From a virus, in IMG/VR virus record IMGVR_UViG_3300015158_000019, positions 1 through 42,702 of that record: a DNA stretch of 42,702 nt; one strand, 5' to 3'. The notes under the pieces are model-generated. The model was not told the DNA's origin. It searched no databases and worked only from the letters and a program-made list of their open reading frames with translations. Below are positions 20,234 to 28,525 of this stretch, piece by piece. Numbering within the stretch: position 1 is the first letter of the stretch; the number at the start of each line of letters is the position of its first letter. A program made the translations under genes and the position numbers.

Positions 20234-21496
20234 ATGAAACGAATCACATTACTAATCGGTCTCGCCTGCGCGGCGATCGCCGATTCCCTTCGCGGTCGCG
20301 GGCTCGCGGTCAACGAAGCTCCCGTCGCAGCCATCCCAGGCACGCTCCCACCGGAGACGCCTGTCGTTACGGTCGGTCTTCCCAAGACTCTCGATCCGGA
20401 CAAGATCCTCGCCCGCAAGAAAGCGCTCATGGCCGCAGGCACGGAACCGCTCCTTGCCGAGAAGCTCGCCATTGATGCCGAGCAGCAGCAATACCTGCGC
20501 GACCATCAGCTCAGCGTTTCCGCCACCGTCGAGGAGCGCCCGATCACCGAGAAAGTCCTCGTGATCAAGACGCATGCGGACGGTGAACCTGAAAAGGTGG
20601 ATCTCGAATCGCTGACGATCGCGGGACTCACGGATCTCGCCGCAGCCAACAATTACGACCTGAAGGGCGCGACGAAAAAGGCCGACATCATCGCTGCGAT
20701 CACCGCGGCCGCGAAGTCGCTGATCATTGCGTTCGTCTGCGCGTTGTTCTTCGGCACCACGGCGCCGGCGCAAGCCAGTGTCGCTCCGATCACAACGTCA
20801 GCGGTTGTAGCCGGGATCGCTGATCCCGGTCAGCCTAACGAACCGTTGCCGTCCGCGCTCCTCGCGTTCTTGCAGCTGGATGTCGAACAATGGACCGGTT
20901 TCATTTGCGCGCTCGCGCTCGCCGTTGCGGCTTGCGCCTGGCTCGCGAAAAACCGCGTGCACCGTCGCCGGGAAGTGGGCAGTCGATTCAGACGAGCGTT
21001 GTTCCGGATCGGAATGCTGTTCGCGGTTCTCGCGAATCGCTTCCGTGGCCGCGCGCTCGCCACGAACGTCGTCTTCACTCCCCAGCAAACCAGTCACGGG
21101 ACGGTGAGTCTCGATGCTACCGCGGTGATCGCGACGAAAAACTACGTCGTCTGCCGCGGCGCGGATGACCGCCACTTCAAGGTAGGAACTCTCGTCACAG
21201 ACGTGCCGCTAGGCGTGCTTCTGAATGACGAAGTGACCTCGGGCGAAGTGGACGTGATGCCGAAGAGTATCGCGCTGTTCGGGCTGTATCCCGAATCGCT
21301 CCCAGCCGTCGCGGCAGCCGCGATCGCGGTGGACGTCGAGCTCGTGATCGATCTCGCCACTCCGGGCCGCGTCAAGGCGCTGCCCGGAGCGTCCGGCACT
21401 TATCTCGTCATCGGTCGCAACCGTTTCACGGTGGCAGCCGCGGGCGATCCCGTCTCCATCGCGCACTGCGTGCCGCGCACCGTCGTCGTGCCGTAA
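20234..21496 (+). CDS. Decoration-protein precursor, apparently a polyprotein
   Basis: A 420-residue protein in three parts. Residues 1-160 start with a signal-like helix (MKRITLLIGLACAAIADSLR) and include a HeH/SAP-like motif (LTIAGLTDLAAANNYDLKGA then TKKADIIAAI, 128-157). Residues 161-245 hold a second signal-like stretch (SLIIAFVCALFFGTTAPAQA) and a transmembrane helix (222-236). Residues 279-420 match a phage head decoration domain of the DUF2190 kind (KNYVVCRGADDRHFKVGTLV, then VPLGVLLNDEVTSGEV). L-A-x-N motifs occur at 24-27, 237-240 and 275-278, the last exactly at the start of the decoration domain. It lies between scaffold and capsid genes, as decoration genes do. Confidence 0.68.
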   Translation: MKRITLLIGLACAAIADSLRGRGLAVNEAPVAAIPGTLPPETPVVTVGLPKTLDPDKILARKKALMAAGTEPLLAEKLAIDAEQQQYLRDHQLSVSATVEERPITEKVLVIKTHADGEPEKVDLESLTIAGLTDLAAANNYDLKGATKKADIIAAITAAAKSLIIAFVCALFFGTTAPAQASVAPITTSAVVAGIADPGQPNEPLPSALLAFLQLDVEQWTGFICALALAVAACAWLAKNRVHRRREVGSRFRRALFRIGMLFAVLANRFRGRALATNVVFTPQQTSHGTVSLDATAVIATKNYVVCRGADDRHFKVGTLVTDVPLGVLLNDEVTSGEVDVMPKSIALFGLYPESLPAVAAAAIAVDVELVIDLATPGRVKALPGASGTYLVIGRNRFTVAAAGDPVSIAHCVPRTVVVP

Positions 21497-21534
21497 CCGC
21501 CTAACGAGTCTCAAATCAACCAAGGAAAATTATC

Positions 21535-22581
21535 ATGATCCCAAATCTAAGACCCGGCCCGCAAGCGCTGGCCTTCAACGTCCTCGCGACCATGCTGGGC
21601 ATCGCCCCGCAAGAGTCGTTCGAGATCCACAAGGCGGACGACAACTTCACTCCCGGTCGCGTCCTCGCCTTCAACGCCTCGCAGTTTTCGGTCAACGCCC
21701 CGAGCGAGTTCCTCACGAACTACGCGGTCCGTTATTCCGATCCGCTGCAGCAGGCACTCCAGAGTTTGCGTGAGCAGCTCGCCCCGGAAGTGATGAGCAA
21801 TAACTCCGCCTTCGTGCAATACGCGGTCTACGGGTTCACCGACGCGTTCCTCGCGATGGATAACCCGCTCGATGTCCGCAGGGGCGTCGGCGCGGATTTC
21901 ACCACGGTCGGGAACACGAGCAAGAACCTCGCGACCCAGAAGATGCCGGAGATCGGCCTCGCGATCGAAGTGGATGAAGAGGAGGAGCTCCTCGATGCCG
22001 ACTGGCAGCAACGCAAAGTGGCGTTCCTGCTCGGTATCCTCGACCGCACGGAATTGCGCCAGGCTCTCGCGCTCGCCGTGGCCGGCGCCACGAACGTCGC
22101 GAAGACCTGGGACGCGTCCGCGGGCAAGGACCCGGACCAGGACATCGCCACCGAGATCAACGCGATGCAGATCCCGCCCAGCAACATCTGGGTCGGGCCG
22201 GGCGCCTGGATCAAGCGCATGCTCGCGCATCGCGCCCAGAACACGGCCGGTGGTTTCGCCAGCGCGTCGCTCACTCCGGAAGGTGTGGGCGGGCTGTTGA
22301 ACGCGAGCGTGGAGATCCCGCGCAACCGCTATGCGAGCGGCGCCGGCGTCACCTCGCAGATCATGGGCTCGATCGTGCTGATGTTCTCCGCCATGTCGGG
22401 GATGAGCCGCGACGACTTCAGCAACCTGAAGACGTTCGTCGCGCCCGCGCGCAATGGGCAGCGCCGCGCGGTGTGGGTTCGCCAGGTGGGAGACAAACGC
22501 TGGCGCATCGCGGTGAGCACCGGCAAACGCCTGGTCGCTCTCACCAGCGCCATCGGCCTCGAGACGATGACGATCTCGTAA
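21535..22581 (+). CDS. Major capsid protein
   Basis: A 348-residue protein in the position of the major capsid gene after the decoration precursor. The sequence fits an HK97-fold subunit: a helical N-terminal region (LQQALQSLREQLAPEVMSNN), a long acidic region (IGLAIEVDEEEELLDADWQQ then RKVAFLLGIL), and a C-terminal domain with NIWVGPGAWIKRMLAHRAQN. AAGGAAAA before the ATG is a good Shine-Dalgarno. L-A-x-N occurs at 12-15 and 44-47, near the N-terminus where maturation cleavage would fall. A terminator follows the stop. Confidence 0.78.
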   Translation: MIPNLRPGPQALAFNVLATMLGIAPQESFEIHKADDNFTPGRVLAFNASQFSVNAPSEFLTNYAVRYSDPLQQALQSLREQLAPEVMSNNSAFVQYAVYGFTDAFLAMDNPLDVRRGVGADFTTVGNTSKNLATQKMPEIGLAIEVDEEEELLDADWQQRKVAFLLGILDRTELRQALALAVAGATNVAKTWDASAGKDPDQDIATEINAMQIPPSNIWVGPGAWIKRMLAHRAQNTAGGFASASLTPEGVGGLLNASVEIPRNRYASGAGVTSQIMGSIVLMFSAMSGMSRDDFSNLKTFVAPARNGQRRAVWVRQVGDKRWRIAVSTGKRLVALTSAIGLETMTIS

Positions 22582-22617
22582 CGGAAATCAAAGGCGGCTC
22601 GCCTAACGAGTCATTCG

Positions 22618-22652
22618 AAACACCCGCTGGTGAGCAATCGCCAGCGGGTTTC
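22618..22652 (+). terminator. Rho-independent terminator after the capsid gene
   Basis: ACCCGCTGG (22622-22630) pairs with CCAGCGGGT (22641-22649), extended by GAAA/TTTC, around a 10-base loop, with a short T run after it. It lies 37 bp past the capsid stop. Partial termination here is common in phages. An octamer copy lies between stop and hairpin (22602-22609); the rest of the 125-bp gap is unremarkable. Confidence 0.75.
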
Positions 22653-22706
22653 GGAGTCGCAAGGCGGGACCGCTCGCCACAAAAACCAAACCGAAAGGAC
22701 ACATCT

Positions 22707-22835
22707 ATGGCCGAAGAAAAAAAGGAAGAGACCAAGACCGAAACGAAGACTGAGGGAGCTCCTCAGAATCCTCCGGGTCCCGGCGAAACGAAAACGGAGA
22801 CCAAGACCGAAACGAAAACGGAGACCAAGGAATAG
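22707..22835 (+). CDS. 42-residue (KTET)n repeat protein
   Basis: A lysine/glutamate/threonine repeat protein, MAEEKKEETKTETKTEG, then a short Pro/Gly spacer and four further TKTE units. It is entirely low complexity and should be disordered or a single helix. AAAGGA 10 bases before the ATG gives a Shine-Dalgarno. It stands between two hairpins after the capsid gene. Small repeat proteins of this kind occur beside phage capsid genes; no function is known to me. Confidence 0.6.
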   Translation: MAEEKKEETKTETKTEGAPQNPPGPGETKTETKTETKTETKE

Positions 22836-22859
22836 GTCGTTAGGTTCGATGATTCAAGC

Positions 22860-22887
22860 CCGGTCCCGACTGCGTGTTCGGGACCGG
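22860..22887 (+). terminator. Strong hairpin, possible attenuator
   Basis: CCGGTCCCGA (22860-22869) and TCGGGACCGG (22878-22887) form a perfect 10-bp stem with an 8-base loop. There is no T run behind it, so it may be an attenuator or mRNA-stabilising hairpin rather than a full terminator. Confidence 0.5.
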
Positions 22888-22911
22888 CATTGAGTGATTG
22901 AGGTAAAACTT

Positions 22912-23355
22912 ATGACGAGAAAATTTCTAACGACTCTGTTTGTGCTGGCGTTCGCCGGCAGCGCATTCGGCGGCGCGCTGAGTCTATCCATTGCTCCGGA
23001 TACGACGGACAACACCACGCTGCTCTCGCAACACCAGGCGCTGTCGCTTTGGAACATCGAGCACAATGGGACGCGGAACGTCATCAGCTCCTCGACGCCG
23101 TCGCATGCGGATATTACGACGACGAGCGGCACTGCGCTGGCGGCGAACACGAGTCGCGGCGATGCGGTCCTGACAAACTACGGGGCGGTGGGCTGCTTCC
23201 TCGCGCGCGGCGCGACGGCCGTGGTGGGACAGGGAATCTATCTGGCGCCGAACGGCGGCTACTACAACATCGACGCGAACAATCTTTATCGCGGCGTGAT
23301 CAGCGCGATCACGGCCAGCGGCACAACCACGCTGTCGATCAGCGAAGGGCAATAG
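22912..23355 (+). CDS. Signal-peptide protein of the capsid cassette
   Basis: A 147-residue protein. GAGG precedes the ATG at 22912 by about 9 bases. Residues 1-20 (MTRKFLTTLFVLAFAGSAFG) are a clear Sec signal peptide. The rest is beta-rich, small-residue sequence (DTTDNTTLLSQHQALSLWNI, then GIYLAPNGGYYNIDANNLYR, GVISAITASGTTTLSI), the composition of a head fibre or decoration protein. L-A-x-N appears twice (LAAN, LAPN). TAG is followed at once by the next ATG (TAGATG). Whether it is exported or processed in the head is unknown. Confidence 0.65.
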   Translation: MTRKFLTTLFVLAFAGSAFGGALSLSIAPDTTDNTTLLSQHQALSLWNIEHNGTRNVISSSTPSHADITTTSGTALAANTSRGDAVLTNYGAVGCFLARGATAVVGQGIYLAPNGGYYNIDANNLYRGVISAITASGTTTLSISEGQ

Positions 23356-24387
23356 ATGAAACAGCTGAATTGTATTCTCGTTTTACTGGTGACGTGCGCC
23401 AGCGTCCTCGCGGCCGGCGTCACGAATCCGGTTAGTTCCACCGCGGCCGTTGATGACATCGTTACCACCGCCGCGAATCGGACCTCCCAAAGTTTGGTCT
23501 ATTACAATCCGTTAGCGAAGAGCGTCACTTATCCGGCTCTCACAACTATCGGTCACGTTAGAATCGGTGATAACAATTTCGGTCCGCTAACGCAGTTGAA
23601 GTCCGTTTCGTTTCCGGAACTCCAGTGGATCGACGGCCAGAATAATAAGACCTTCAGCATTTTCGGCGTGCCGAATCTCGAAAGCTTGTCGCTCCCGAAG
23701 CTCACGAGTGGCGTGCTGGCCGTTCACAACACAAAGCTTTCTTCGCTAGCGCTGCCGCTGAAAACGGCGGGCGACATCGACGTTGCCGACAACCCTCTCT
23801 TAGCAAGCCTGATTTTGCCGGCGTCGGGCATAGCTGGGAAAATCCGGGTTTCGCGCACCGCCCTCACCAGTTTGACGCTACACGGCGTCACCGGGCTAAT
23901 CGCGGATGCGTGTTCCCATCTCACTTCACTCAGCGACTCGGATGTCGGCCGTGTTCTGGTGATCCAAAACACACCCGTTACTGGATCGTTCACGGCGGGC
24001 ATGTCTTCTAACCCCGTCGTTAAAGTCAGGAACACCAATCTTAACTCTATAACGCTCAATGGAATCGCTTACTTCTATTTCGGAAACGCTCCCTCCGATG
24101 TCTTGGAAGTTGCCAACAATCCGAGCCTTACCTCAATCGCCTTCGGAGGTGGGGAGCCGCTTTCGTTCGAATTTTACCAGGTAGCGACTTTTAATTTCTC
24201 TTCGAACGCGCTGACTGCGACCTGCGTGAATAACCTCCTCGTGCTGCTAAACGGGTTGACCACCACTGGCGCGGGCAGCGCGGTTACGGTGAATGTGAGC
24301 GGTGGCACAAATGCCGCGCCGACCGGAGCCGGCCTAACGGCCAAGGCCGCTATGATCGCGAAGGGTTACACGGTCCTGACGAACTGA
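23356..24387 (+). CDS. Leucine-rich-repeat beta-solenoid with signal peptide
   Basis: A 343-residue protein. Residues 1-20 (MKQLNCILVLLVTCASVLAA) are a Sec signal. About residues 50-285 contain irregular repeats of L-x-x-L-x-L-P-x-L type (LKSVSFPELQWIDG, LESLSLPKLTSGVL, LSSLALPLKTAGDI, LTSLTLHGVTGLI), a leucine-rich or receptor L-domain-like solenoid. The C-terminus (VNNLLVLLNGL, GGTNAAPTGAGLTAKAAMIA, KGYTVLTN) is a cap I associate with phage and verrucomicrobial surface repeat proteins. Local GC is much lower than around it (about 40% at 24001-24060), suggesting acquisition. Possible head fibre or cell-surface factor. Confidence 0.72.
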   Translation: MKQLNCILVLLVTCASVLAAGVTNPVSSTAAVDDIVTTAANRTSQSLVYYNPLAKSVTYPALTTIGHVRIGDNNFGPLTQLKSVSFPELQWIDGQNNKTFSIFGVPNLESLSLPKLTSGVLAVHNTKLSSLALPLKTAGDIDVADNPLLASLILPASGIAGKIRVSRTALTSLTLHGVTGLIADACSHLTSLSDSDVGRVLVIQNTPVTGSFTAGMSSNPVVKVRNTNLNSITLNGIAYFYFGNAPSDVLEVANNPSLTSIAFGGGEPLSFEFYQVATFNFSSNALTATCVNNLLVLLNGLTTTGAGSAVTVNVSGGTNAAPTGAGLTAKAAMIAKGYTVLTN

Positions 24388-24391
24388 CCCG

Positions 24392-24856
24392 ATGGCTACC
24401 AACTGGATCACCATCACAGCGGACAACCTGAACGAGTATCAGGCTGGAAAGCTCGTTGCTGCGGCGCGCACCAAGGCGCTCGCCGCCAGCCAGACCGATC
24501 CATTTCTCGCGGTCATGCCGGACGTGATCAACCGGATGCGCGATGACATTCGCGGCTGCAAGTCGAACCAGGTCAGCGCGACTCCATTGACTGTTCCTCC
24601 AGGGCTGCGCGGCGAGGCGGTCCTGCTCACGATCGAAGCGATGCAACCGCGGCTGCCAGGCATCAAGATCGATGACGACCTGCGCACACTGATTGATGAC
24701 GCAAAAGCGCGCATGAAGCGGATTTCGAAATGCGAGATCCCGATCGAGATCCCGAACGACCCGCTCACGACGCCTGATGTGCAACTCGGTGGCATGACCG
24801 AAACCGTCCAGGAAGGAAACAGCGGCAACAGCCGCGAGGAGCTGAGCCGGCTATGA
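24392..24856 (+). CDS. Head-tail adaptor, Mu gp36-like
   Basis: A 154-residue helical protein beginning MATNWITITADNLNEYQAGK. The NWITIT start, four-helix pattern (DPFLAVMPDVINRMRDDIRG, LRGEAVLLTIEAMQPRL) and a disordered tail match the small gp36/DUF1320-type proteins encoded after the capsid gene in Mu-like phages, which bridge head and tail. Its stop overlaps the minor head protein start (ATGA at 24853). Confidence 0.7.
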   Translation: MATNWITITADNLNEYQAGKLVAAARTKALAASQTDPFLAVMPDVINRMRDDIRGCKSNQVSATPLTVPPGLRGEAVLLTIEAMQPRLPGIKIDDDLRTLIDDAKARMKRISKCEIPIEIPNDPLTTPDVQLGGMTETVQEGNSGNSREELSRL

Positions 24857-25683
24857 CGCGTTTTTCTCGCATCATGTTTTCCGCGGCCGTGGCGACGAAC
24901 ATCGCGTTCTCGCGGCCGGTCCAGTTTTCACAGGCCGCGCAAGCGCGCTCTGTGCAATCGATTCTGCCCACGGAACTCTCGAGTGCGCAGCTCGAGGAGA
25001 TCAACCCGGCCGTCATGGAGCGCGCGCTGGTCTCGGCCCGCGTTCACAGTGCCGAGGTGCTGCAGGACCTCGACGATATCCTGAGCCGCTACCTCGGCGG
25101 TGAGATCAACAGCGCCACGGCCGTCGCGGAGCTGCGGCAATCGATGCGCGAAAACGGCCTCTGGGCCGCGCCTGGTGATGAAGGCACGCTGAAAGATTTC
25201 CAGGGCAACGAGCGGTTGAATCTCATCATCCGGATGAACGCCGGCTTTGCGAACAGCTACGGCGATTGGATCTACAATCAGCAGGCGCCAGTCCTCGATG
25301 AATGGCCCGCGCAGGAACTCTTTCGCGGAGTCGCCGTGAAGGTGCCGCGCGATTGGGTCACGCGGTGGAACGACGCGGCCGACGCCACCGGCACCAAGGT
25401 CGCGGGCTTCGTCGCGCTGCGGAACACCCCGATCTGGACCGCGATCTCGCGTTTTGGCGTTCCTTATCCGCCTTACGATTTTAATTCCGGCATGCGCACG
25501 CGCCTGGTCGACCGGACGCGCGCGATGTCGTTAGGCCTGATCGATCGCGAGACCCGGATCGAGCCGCAGGACCGCGGTTTCAATGACGACCTTCGTTTCA
25601 CTCCGGATGTGCGCGCGGCCGCGCTGCGCCAGGCTCTCCTGGAAGAAGGCTACAAATTCGAAGGAGACGTTCTCACGTTATGA
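24853..25683 (+). CDS. Minor head protein (Mu gpF/gp30-like morphogenesis)
   Basis: A 276-residue protein. The line SILPTELSSAQLEEINPAVM, ERALVSARVHSAEVLQDLDD, EGTLKDFQGNERLNLIIRMN, VLDEWPAQELFRGVAVKVPR and ISRFGVPYPPYDFNSGMRTR matches a family of phage head morphogenesis proteins of Mu-like elements. It lies after rather than before the capsid gene, unlike Mu F. The first 20 residues (MTRFSRIMFSAAVATNIAFS) are hydrophobic with V-A-T-N, a variant of the motif seen in the scaffold. Coupled on both sides by ATGA. Confidence 0.8.
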   Translation: MTRFSRIMFSAAVATNIAFSRPVQFSQAAQARSVQSILPTELSSAQLEEINPAVMERALVSARVHSAEVLQDLDDILSRYLGGEINSATAVAELRQSMRENGLWAAPGDEGTLKDFQGNERLNLIIRMNAGFANSYGDWIYNQQAPVLDEWPAQELFRGVAVKVPRDWVTRWNDAADATGTKVAGFVALRNTPIWTAISRFGVPYPPYDFNSGMRTRLVDRTRAMSLGLIDRETRIEPQDRGFNDDLRFTPDVRAAALRQALLEEGYKFEGDVLTL

Positions 25684-26348
25684 GTGGTCTCGGCCTGAAC
25701 ATCCAAAGCGACGACATCAGCGACATCCTGATCGCGGTCGAAACGCTCGAGGGAAAACTCGCGGGTGACGAAGCGAAGCTTATCGCCGGCGCACAACTCA
25801 AAGAAACGGTGCGCGATCATCTTTACGCGCTCGAGACCGACAGCGTGCATCATCGCAGCGCCCAATCGTTGGGCGCGGCGCCCACGCACTTCTACGCCGA
25901 AGCGGCCGACAAGGTTCATGAACCGCAAATTGAAGGCGACAGCATCTCGGTGTCGATCGAACAGACCGGGCTCGCGCAACGTTATTTCGGCGGCGACATC
26001 GAAGGCGATCCGTTGCTCACGATCCCGGCGCGAATGGAAGCATACGGACATCGCGCGAGCGACTTCGACAATCTGCGACTGATCATGTTCCCGAGCGGCG
26101 CCGGCGCACTCGTGGAACGCGACGCGACCGTGCTGAAGGGCGGAAAGCGCGGCGCCGGAAATCTCGCGGGATCGTTGGACGGGAAAAGCAAGGGCGACTC
26201 GTTAGGCGGGCTCGTGTTCTTCTGGCTCGTCCGTCACGTCCACCAGGAGCCCGATGAGACCGTGCTGCCGACTGATGAACAAATGCTCGAGCCGATCGCG
26301 GCGCGCCTGCAGAGCTATCTCGAAAACGCGTGGGGGACAGCGGCATGA
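25680..26348 (+). CDS. Virion morphogenesis/tail completion (gpG-like)
   Basis: A 222-residue protein after the minor head gene. SVHHRSAQSLGAAPTHFYAE, followed by SVSIEQTGLAQRYFGGDIEG, resembles Mu gpG-type or HK97 gp10-type neck proteins that connect head and tail. The C-terminal LVFFWLVRHVHQEPDETVLP is also typical. It is ATGA-coupled to both neighbours. An octamer copy lies at 26199-26206. Confidence 0.68.
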   Translation: MSGLGLNIQSDDISDILIAVETLEGKLAGDEAKLIAGAQLKETVRDHLYALETDSVHHRSAQSLGAAPTHFYAEAADKVHEPQIEGDSISVSIEQTGLAQRYFGGDIEGDPLLTIPARMEAYGHRASDFDNLRLIMFPSGAGALVERDATVLKGGKRGAGNLAGSLDGKSKGDSLGGLVFFWLVRHVHQEPDETVLPTDEQMLEPIAARLQSYLENAWGTAA

Positions 26349-26821
26349 GCGGAAAAATTTCCATCTGCATGGCGAACCTGGTGGCGCTGCTCCAGACCGA
26401 CGCTTTCTTCAACGATCCGGATCCCACGAAGATCGTGCCGATCATTTCGCGCCTCGTGCCGGACATCGATACGAAGCTGGATGAAGCGCTCGCAAATCTC
26501 GGCGTCGGTGTCGTGGTCACGCTGCGCCGTATTCGTTTTCTGGAAGCGGAAAATCCTACGCTGACCGCGCAACTCGTCTTCGCCCTCTCGGCCGTTTCGA
26601 ATCAGCTCATCAACGACACCGGGAAGAACGCTTACGACATCGTCGAACGTGCCTGGCAGCTCCTGCACTACCAGGAAAACGGGGTCAGCCCAAGCGATTC
26701 GCCCGGCAGCCGGTTTCTCGTCGACGCCGACGCGGTGCGCCCGGTCCCACCGCCGCCGAAGCAGCCCTTTATATTTTTCCAGCTCCTGACCGTGAACACG
26801 GAGATCGATTTATCCCCCTAG
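26345..26821 (+). CDS. Tail terminator-like (Mu gp37/DUF1834 type) protein
   Basis: A 158-residue protein starting MSGKISICMANLVALLQTDA at 26345, fixed by ATGA overlap. Alternating alpha and beta segments (GVVVTLRRIRFLEAENPTLT, LINDTGKNAYDIVERAWQLL) fit the small tail terminators found between gpG-like and tail tube genes. The end is proline-rich (RPVPPPPKQP). Confidence 0.62.
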   Translation: MSGKISICMANLVALLQTDAFFNDPDPTKIVPIISRLVPDIDTKLDEALANLGVGVVVTLRRIRFLEAENPTLTAQLVFALSAVSNQLINDTGKNAYDIVERAWQLLHYQENGVSPSDSPGSRFLVDADAVRPVPPPPKQPFIFFQLLTVNTEIDLSP

Positions 26822-26861
26822 AAAACCGCCGAACGGCGCAACCAAACCACACAATAATAAT

Positions 26862-27155
26862 ATGAGACCAAGCACCAATCAGGTCGTTGGCTACGTCGCG
26901 CCTCCGGCGAAGCCAGGCGAGTCACCCAGCATCAAGAAAGGCGTCGTCATCGAGGTTTTGAATGACGGCGCGGACACCGCGCGGATCGATCTGACTCCGC
27001 GGAACGAAAAAGGCGAAGCGGCCGATCCTGAAAAGGCGCCGCTCGGTCATCACATCGCAATCGCGGCCTTCAACGCCGACAAAAAAACCCCGAACACCTG
27101 GCACGTGCTCGCCGAAGCAACGGCCCAGCCCGCGGCCCCGGCGCCGCGCGCCTAA
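26862..27155 (+). CDS. Small tail-region protein, unknown function
   Basis: A 97-residue protein (MRPSTNQVVGYVAPPAKPGE) with a beta-rich middle (KGVVIEVLNDGADTARIDLT) and an Ala/Pro-rich tail. Between tail terminator and tail tube genes, it may be a minor tail or tail-tip protein. The TAA stop is contained in an octamer copy (27151-27158). Confidence 0.55.
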   Translation: MRPSTNQVVGYVAPPAKPGESPSIKKGVVIEVLNDGADTARIDLTPRNEKGEAADPEKAPLGHHIAIAAFNADKKTPNTWHVLAEATAQPAAPAPRA

Positions 27156-27182
27156 CGACAGCAACCAAGGAACAATAAATTT

Positions 27183-27929
27183 ATGGAACAAGGATCCACA
27201 GCAAACCCGAATCTCGCGTCACTCGAGAAAACCACCGGCAAGATCATTTTCTTTCCGGATGCGAATCCCACCCAGGGCGAAAACTTCGGCGTCATCCAAA
27301 TGGTGAAGGTCGGATTCAACATAGAGACGGAAAAAATTCAGTTCCCGATCGATGGAGCGGTCATCGGCGCGACGAATGACAACATCGCCATGTCGCCCGA
27401 CATCATGTTCGAGGGACACCAGATTACCGATGACGTGGAAGCGCGGCTCAATCTCGGCACCAAGAACGCCGACGACGTCCAGGCTTCCGGCACCGGGTCC
27501 ACGGTCACCGTCACATCGAAGCTCGGCAAAACCTTCGACCTCGGGTTTCGGAACATCAGCAACCTGGTCGTCACCGTGGGTGGCGTCACGAAGGTGCTGA
27601 ACACGGATTACTACGCTGATCTGAGCGAGGGTTTGATCCGGTTCCCGTTCATCGCGGCCGGGATCGCGGATGCGGCGAGCGTGCTCTGCACGTTCGACAA
27701 AGCAGCGCTGACCCGGAAAAGCTACACGGGCGGCACGCTGCTGAGCGAGACTGGCAGGCTGGTTTACTTCGAGCGCGACGGAAAATCCTCCACCGTTCGC
27801 GCGGAATGGAGCCTCCCTGGCACACTCTCGCCACAGAATCCGGGCGATGGCGATCCGAAGAAAACGAAGCAGTGGCAGATGAAGTTCGCCGTGAACGGCC
27901 AGTGGACGAAGAAGAAGCGCGCGGCCTAA
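27183..27929 (+). CDS. Major tail tube protein
   Basis: A 248-residue protein before the tail assembly chaperones. Beta-rich sequence (KVGFNIETEKIQFPIDGAVI, DIMFEGHQITDDVEARLNLG, TGSTVTVTSKLGKTFDLGFR) and position fit a siphovirus tail tube subunit. AAGGAAC precedes the ATG. No sheath gene neighbours it, so the tail should be non-contractile. The TAA stop lies in an octamer copy (27925-27932). Confidence 0.74.
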   Translation: MEQGSTANPNLASLEKTTGKIIFFPDANPTQGENFGVIQMVKVGFNIETEKIQFPIDGAVIGATNDNIAMSPDIMFEGHQITDDVEARLNLGTKNADDVQASGTGSTVTVTSKLGKTFDLGFRNISNLVVTVGGVTKVLNTDYYADLSEGLIRFPFIAAGIADAASVLCTFDKAALTRKSYTGGTLLSETGRLVYFERDGKSSTVRAEWSLPGTLSPQNPGDGDPKKTKQWQMKFAVNGQWTKKKRAA

Positions 27930-27949
27930 CGAGCTGCCGGTGACGAGCG

Positions 27950-28525
27950 ATGAGTGACGAGAATCAATCTGTGACGGCGCCGCCATTTTTGGGCGGCGCC
28001 GTACCCTCGGAGCTGCAGATCATCAATGGCGGCATCGAGATCGATGCGGTCAAGATCGATGGCGGGTCCGAGCGCGTGAAGGTGCGACAGCTTCCGATCG
28101 CGCTCCTGGGCGAGTGGAGTAAATCGCAGGGCGATGAGGCACACCTGGTCGAGCTGCTCTGCGACAAGCTGGATCGCACCACGGTCTATCATCTCGCGAA
28201 TGCGCGGATGACCGAGATGCGCGTTCTCACCATTCTGCAGCAGGCGCCCTTTGCGCAGATCGAAGAAATCGAAAAGCGCCTGATCGCAATCCGGGAAGAA
28301 ATCGCGCGCCATGAAGCGAAACCGCGCTGGAGCGACACCCTCACCCACGAAACGGCCGCGGAGATCCGGACGCTCGGTGAGAGCTTGAACAAAAAAAAAT
28401 TCGCCGAGCAGACGAAGCGGACGGAGACGGCTTCGAAGGCACTGCTGGAAGCGATGAATCTTTCACCCTCGCTGACCTCATCATCGCCGTCGCCAGCATC
28501 CGCGCCATCCCCGAGCGGGACGTAA
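27950..28525 (+). CDS. Tail assembly chaperone (gpG-like), unshifted product
   Basis: A 191-residue protein directly before the tape measure, beginning MSDENQSVTAPPFLGG; the first codons come from a TGACGAGCGATGAGTGACGA repeat (27939-27961). Helical middle (HLVELLCDKLDRTTVYHLAN) and a Ser/Pro-rich tail are typical of gpG chaperones. The frame carries an A9 run at 28391-28399 (Lys-Lys-Lys). A -1 shift there opens the following T region. The two products bind the tape measure during tail assembly. Confidence 0.75.
   Translation: MSDENQSVTAPPFLGGAVPSELQIINGGIEIDAVKIDGGSERVKVRQLPIALLGEWSKSQGDEAHLVELLCDKLDRTTVYHLANARMTEMRVLTILQQAPFAQIEEIEKRLIAIREEIARHEAKPRWSDTLTHETAAEIRTLGESLNKKKFAEQTKRTETASKALLEAMNLSPSLTSSSPSPASAPSPSGT
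28391..28399 (+). other. A9 slippery site for -1 frameshift
   Basis: Nine consecutive A follow AAC in frame (AAA AAA AAA TTC). A -1 slip reads ATT CGC CGA and continues open to 28687. This is the classic arrangement for gpG-gpGT tail chaperones between tail tube and tape measure genes. Confidence 0.78.
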
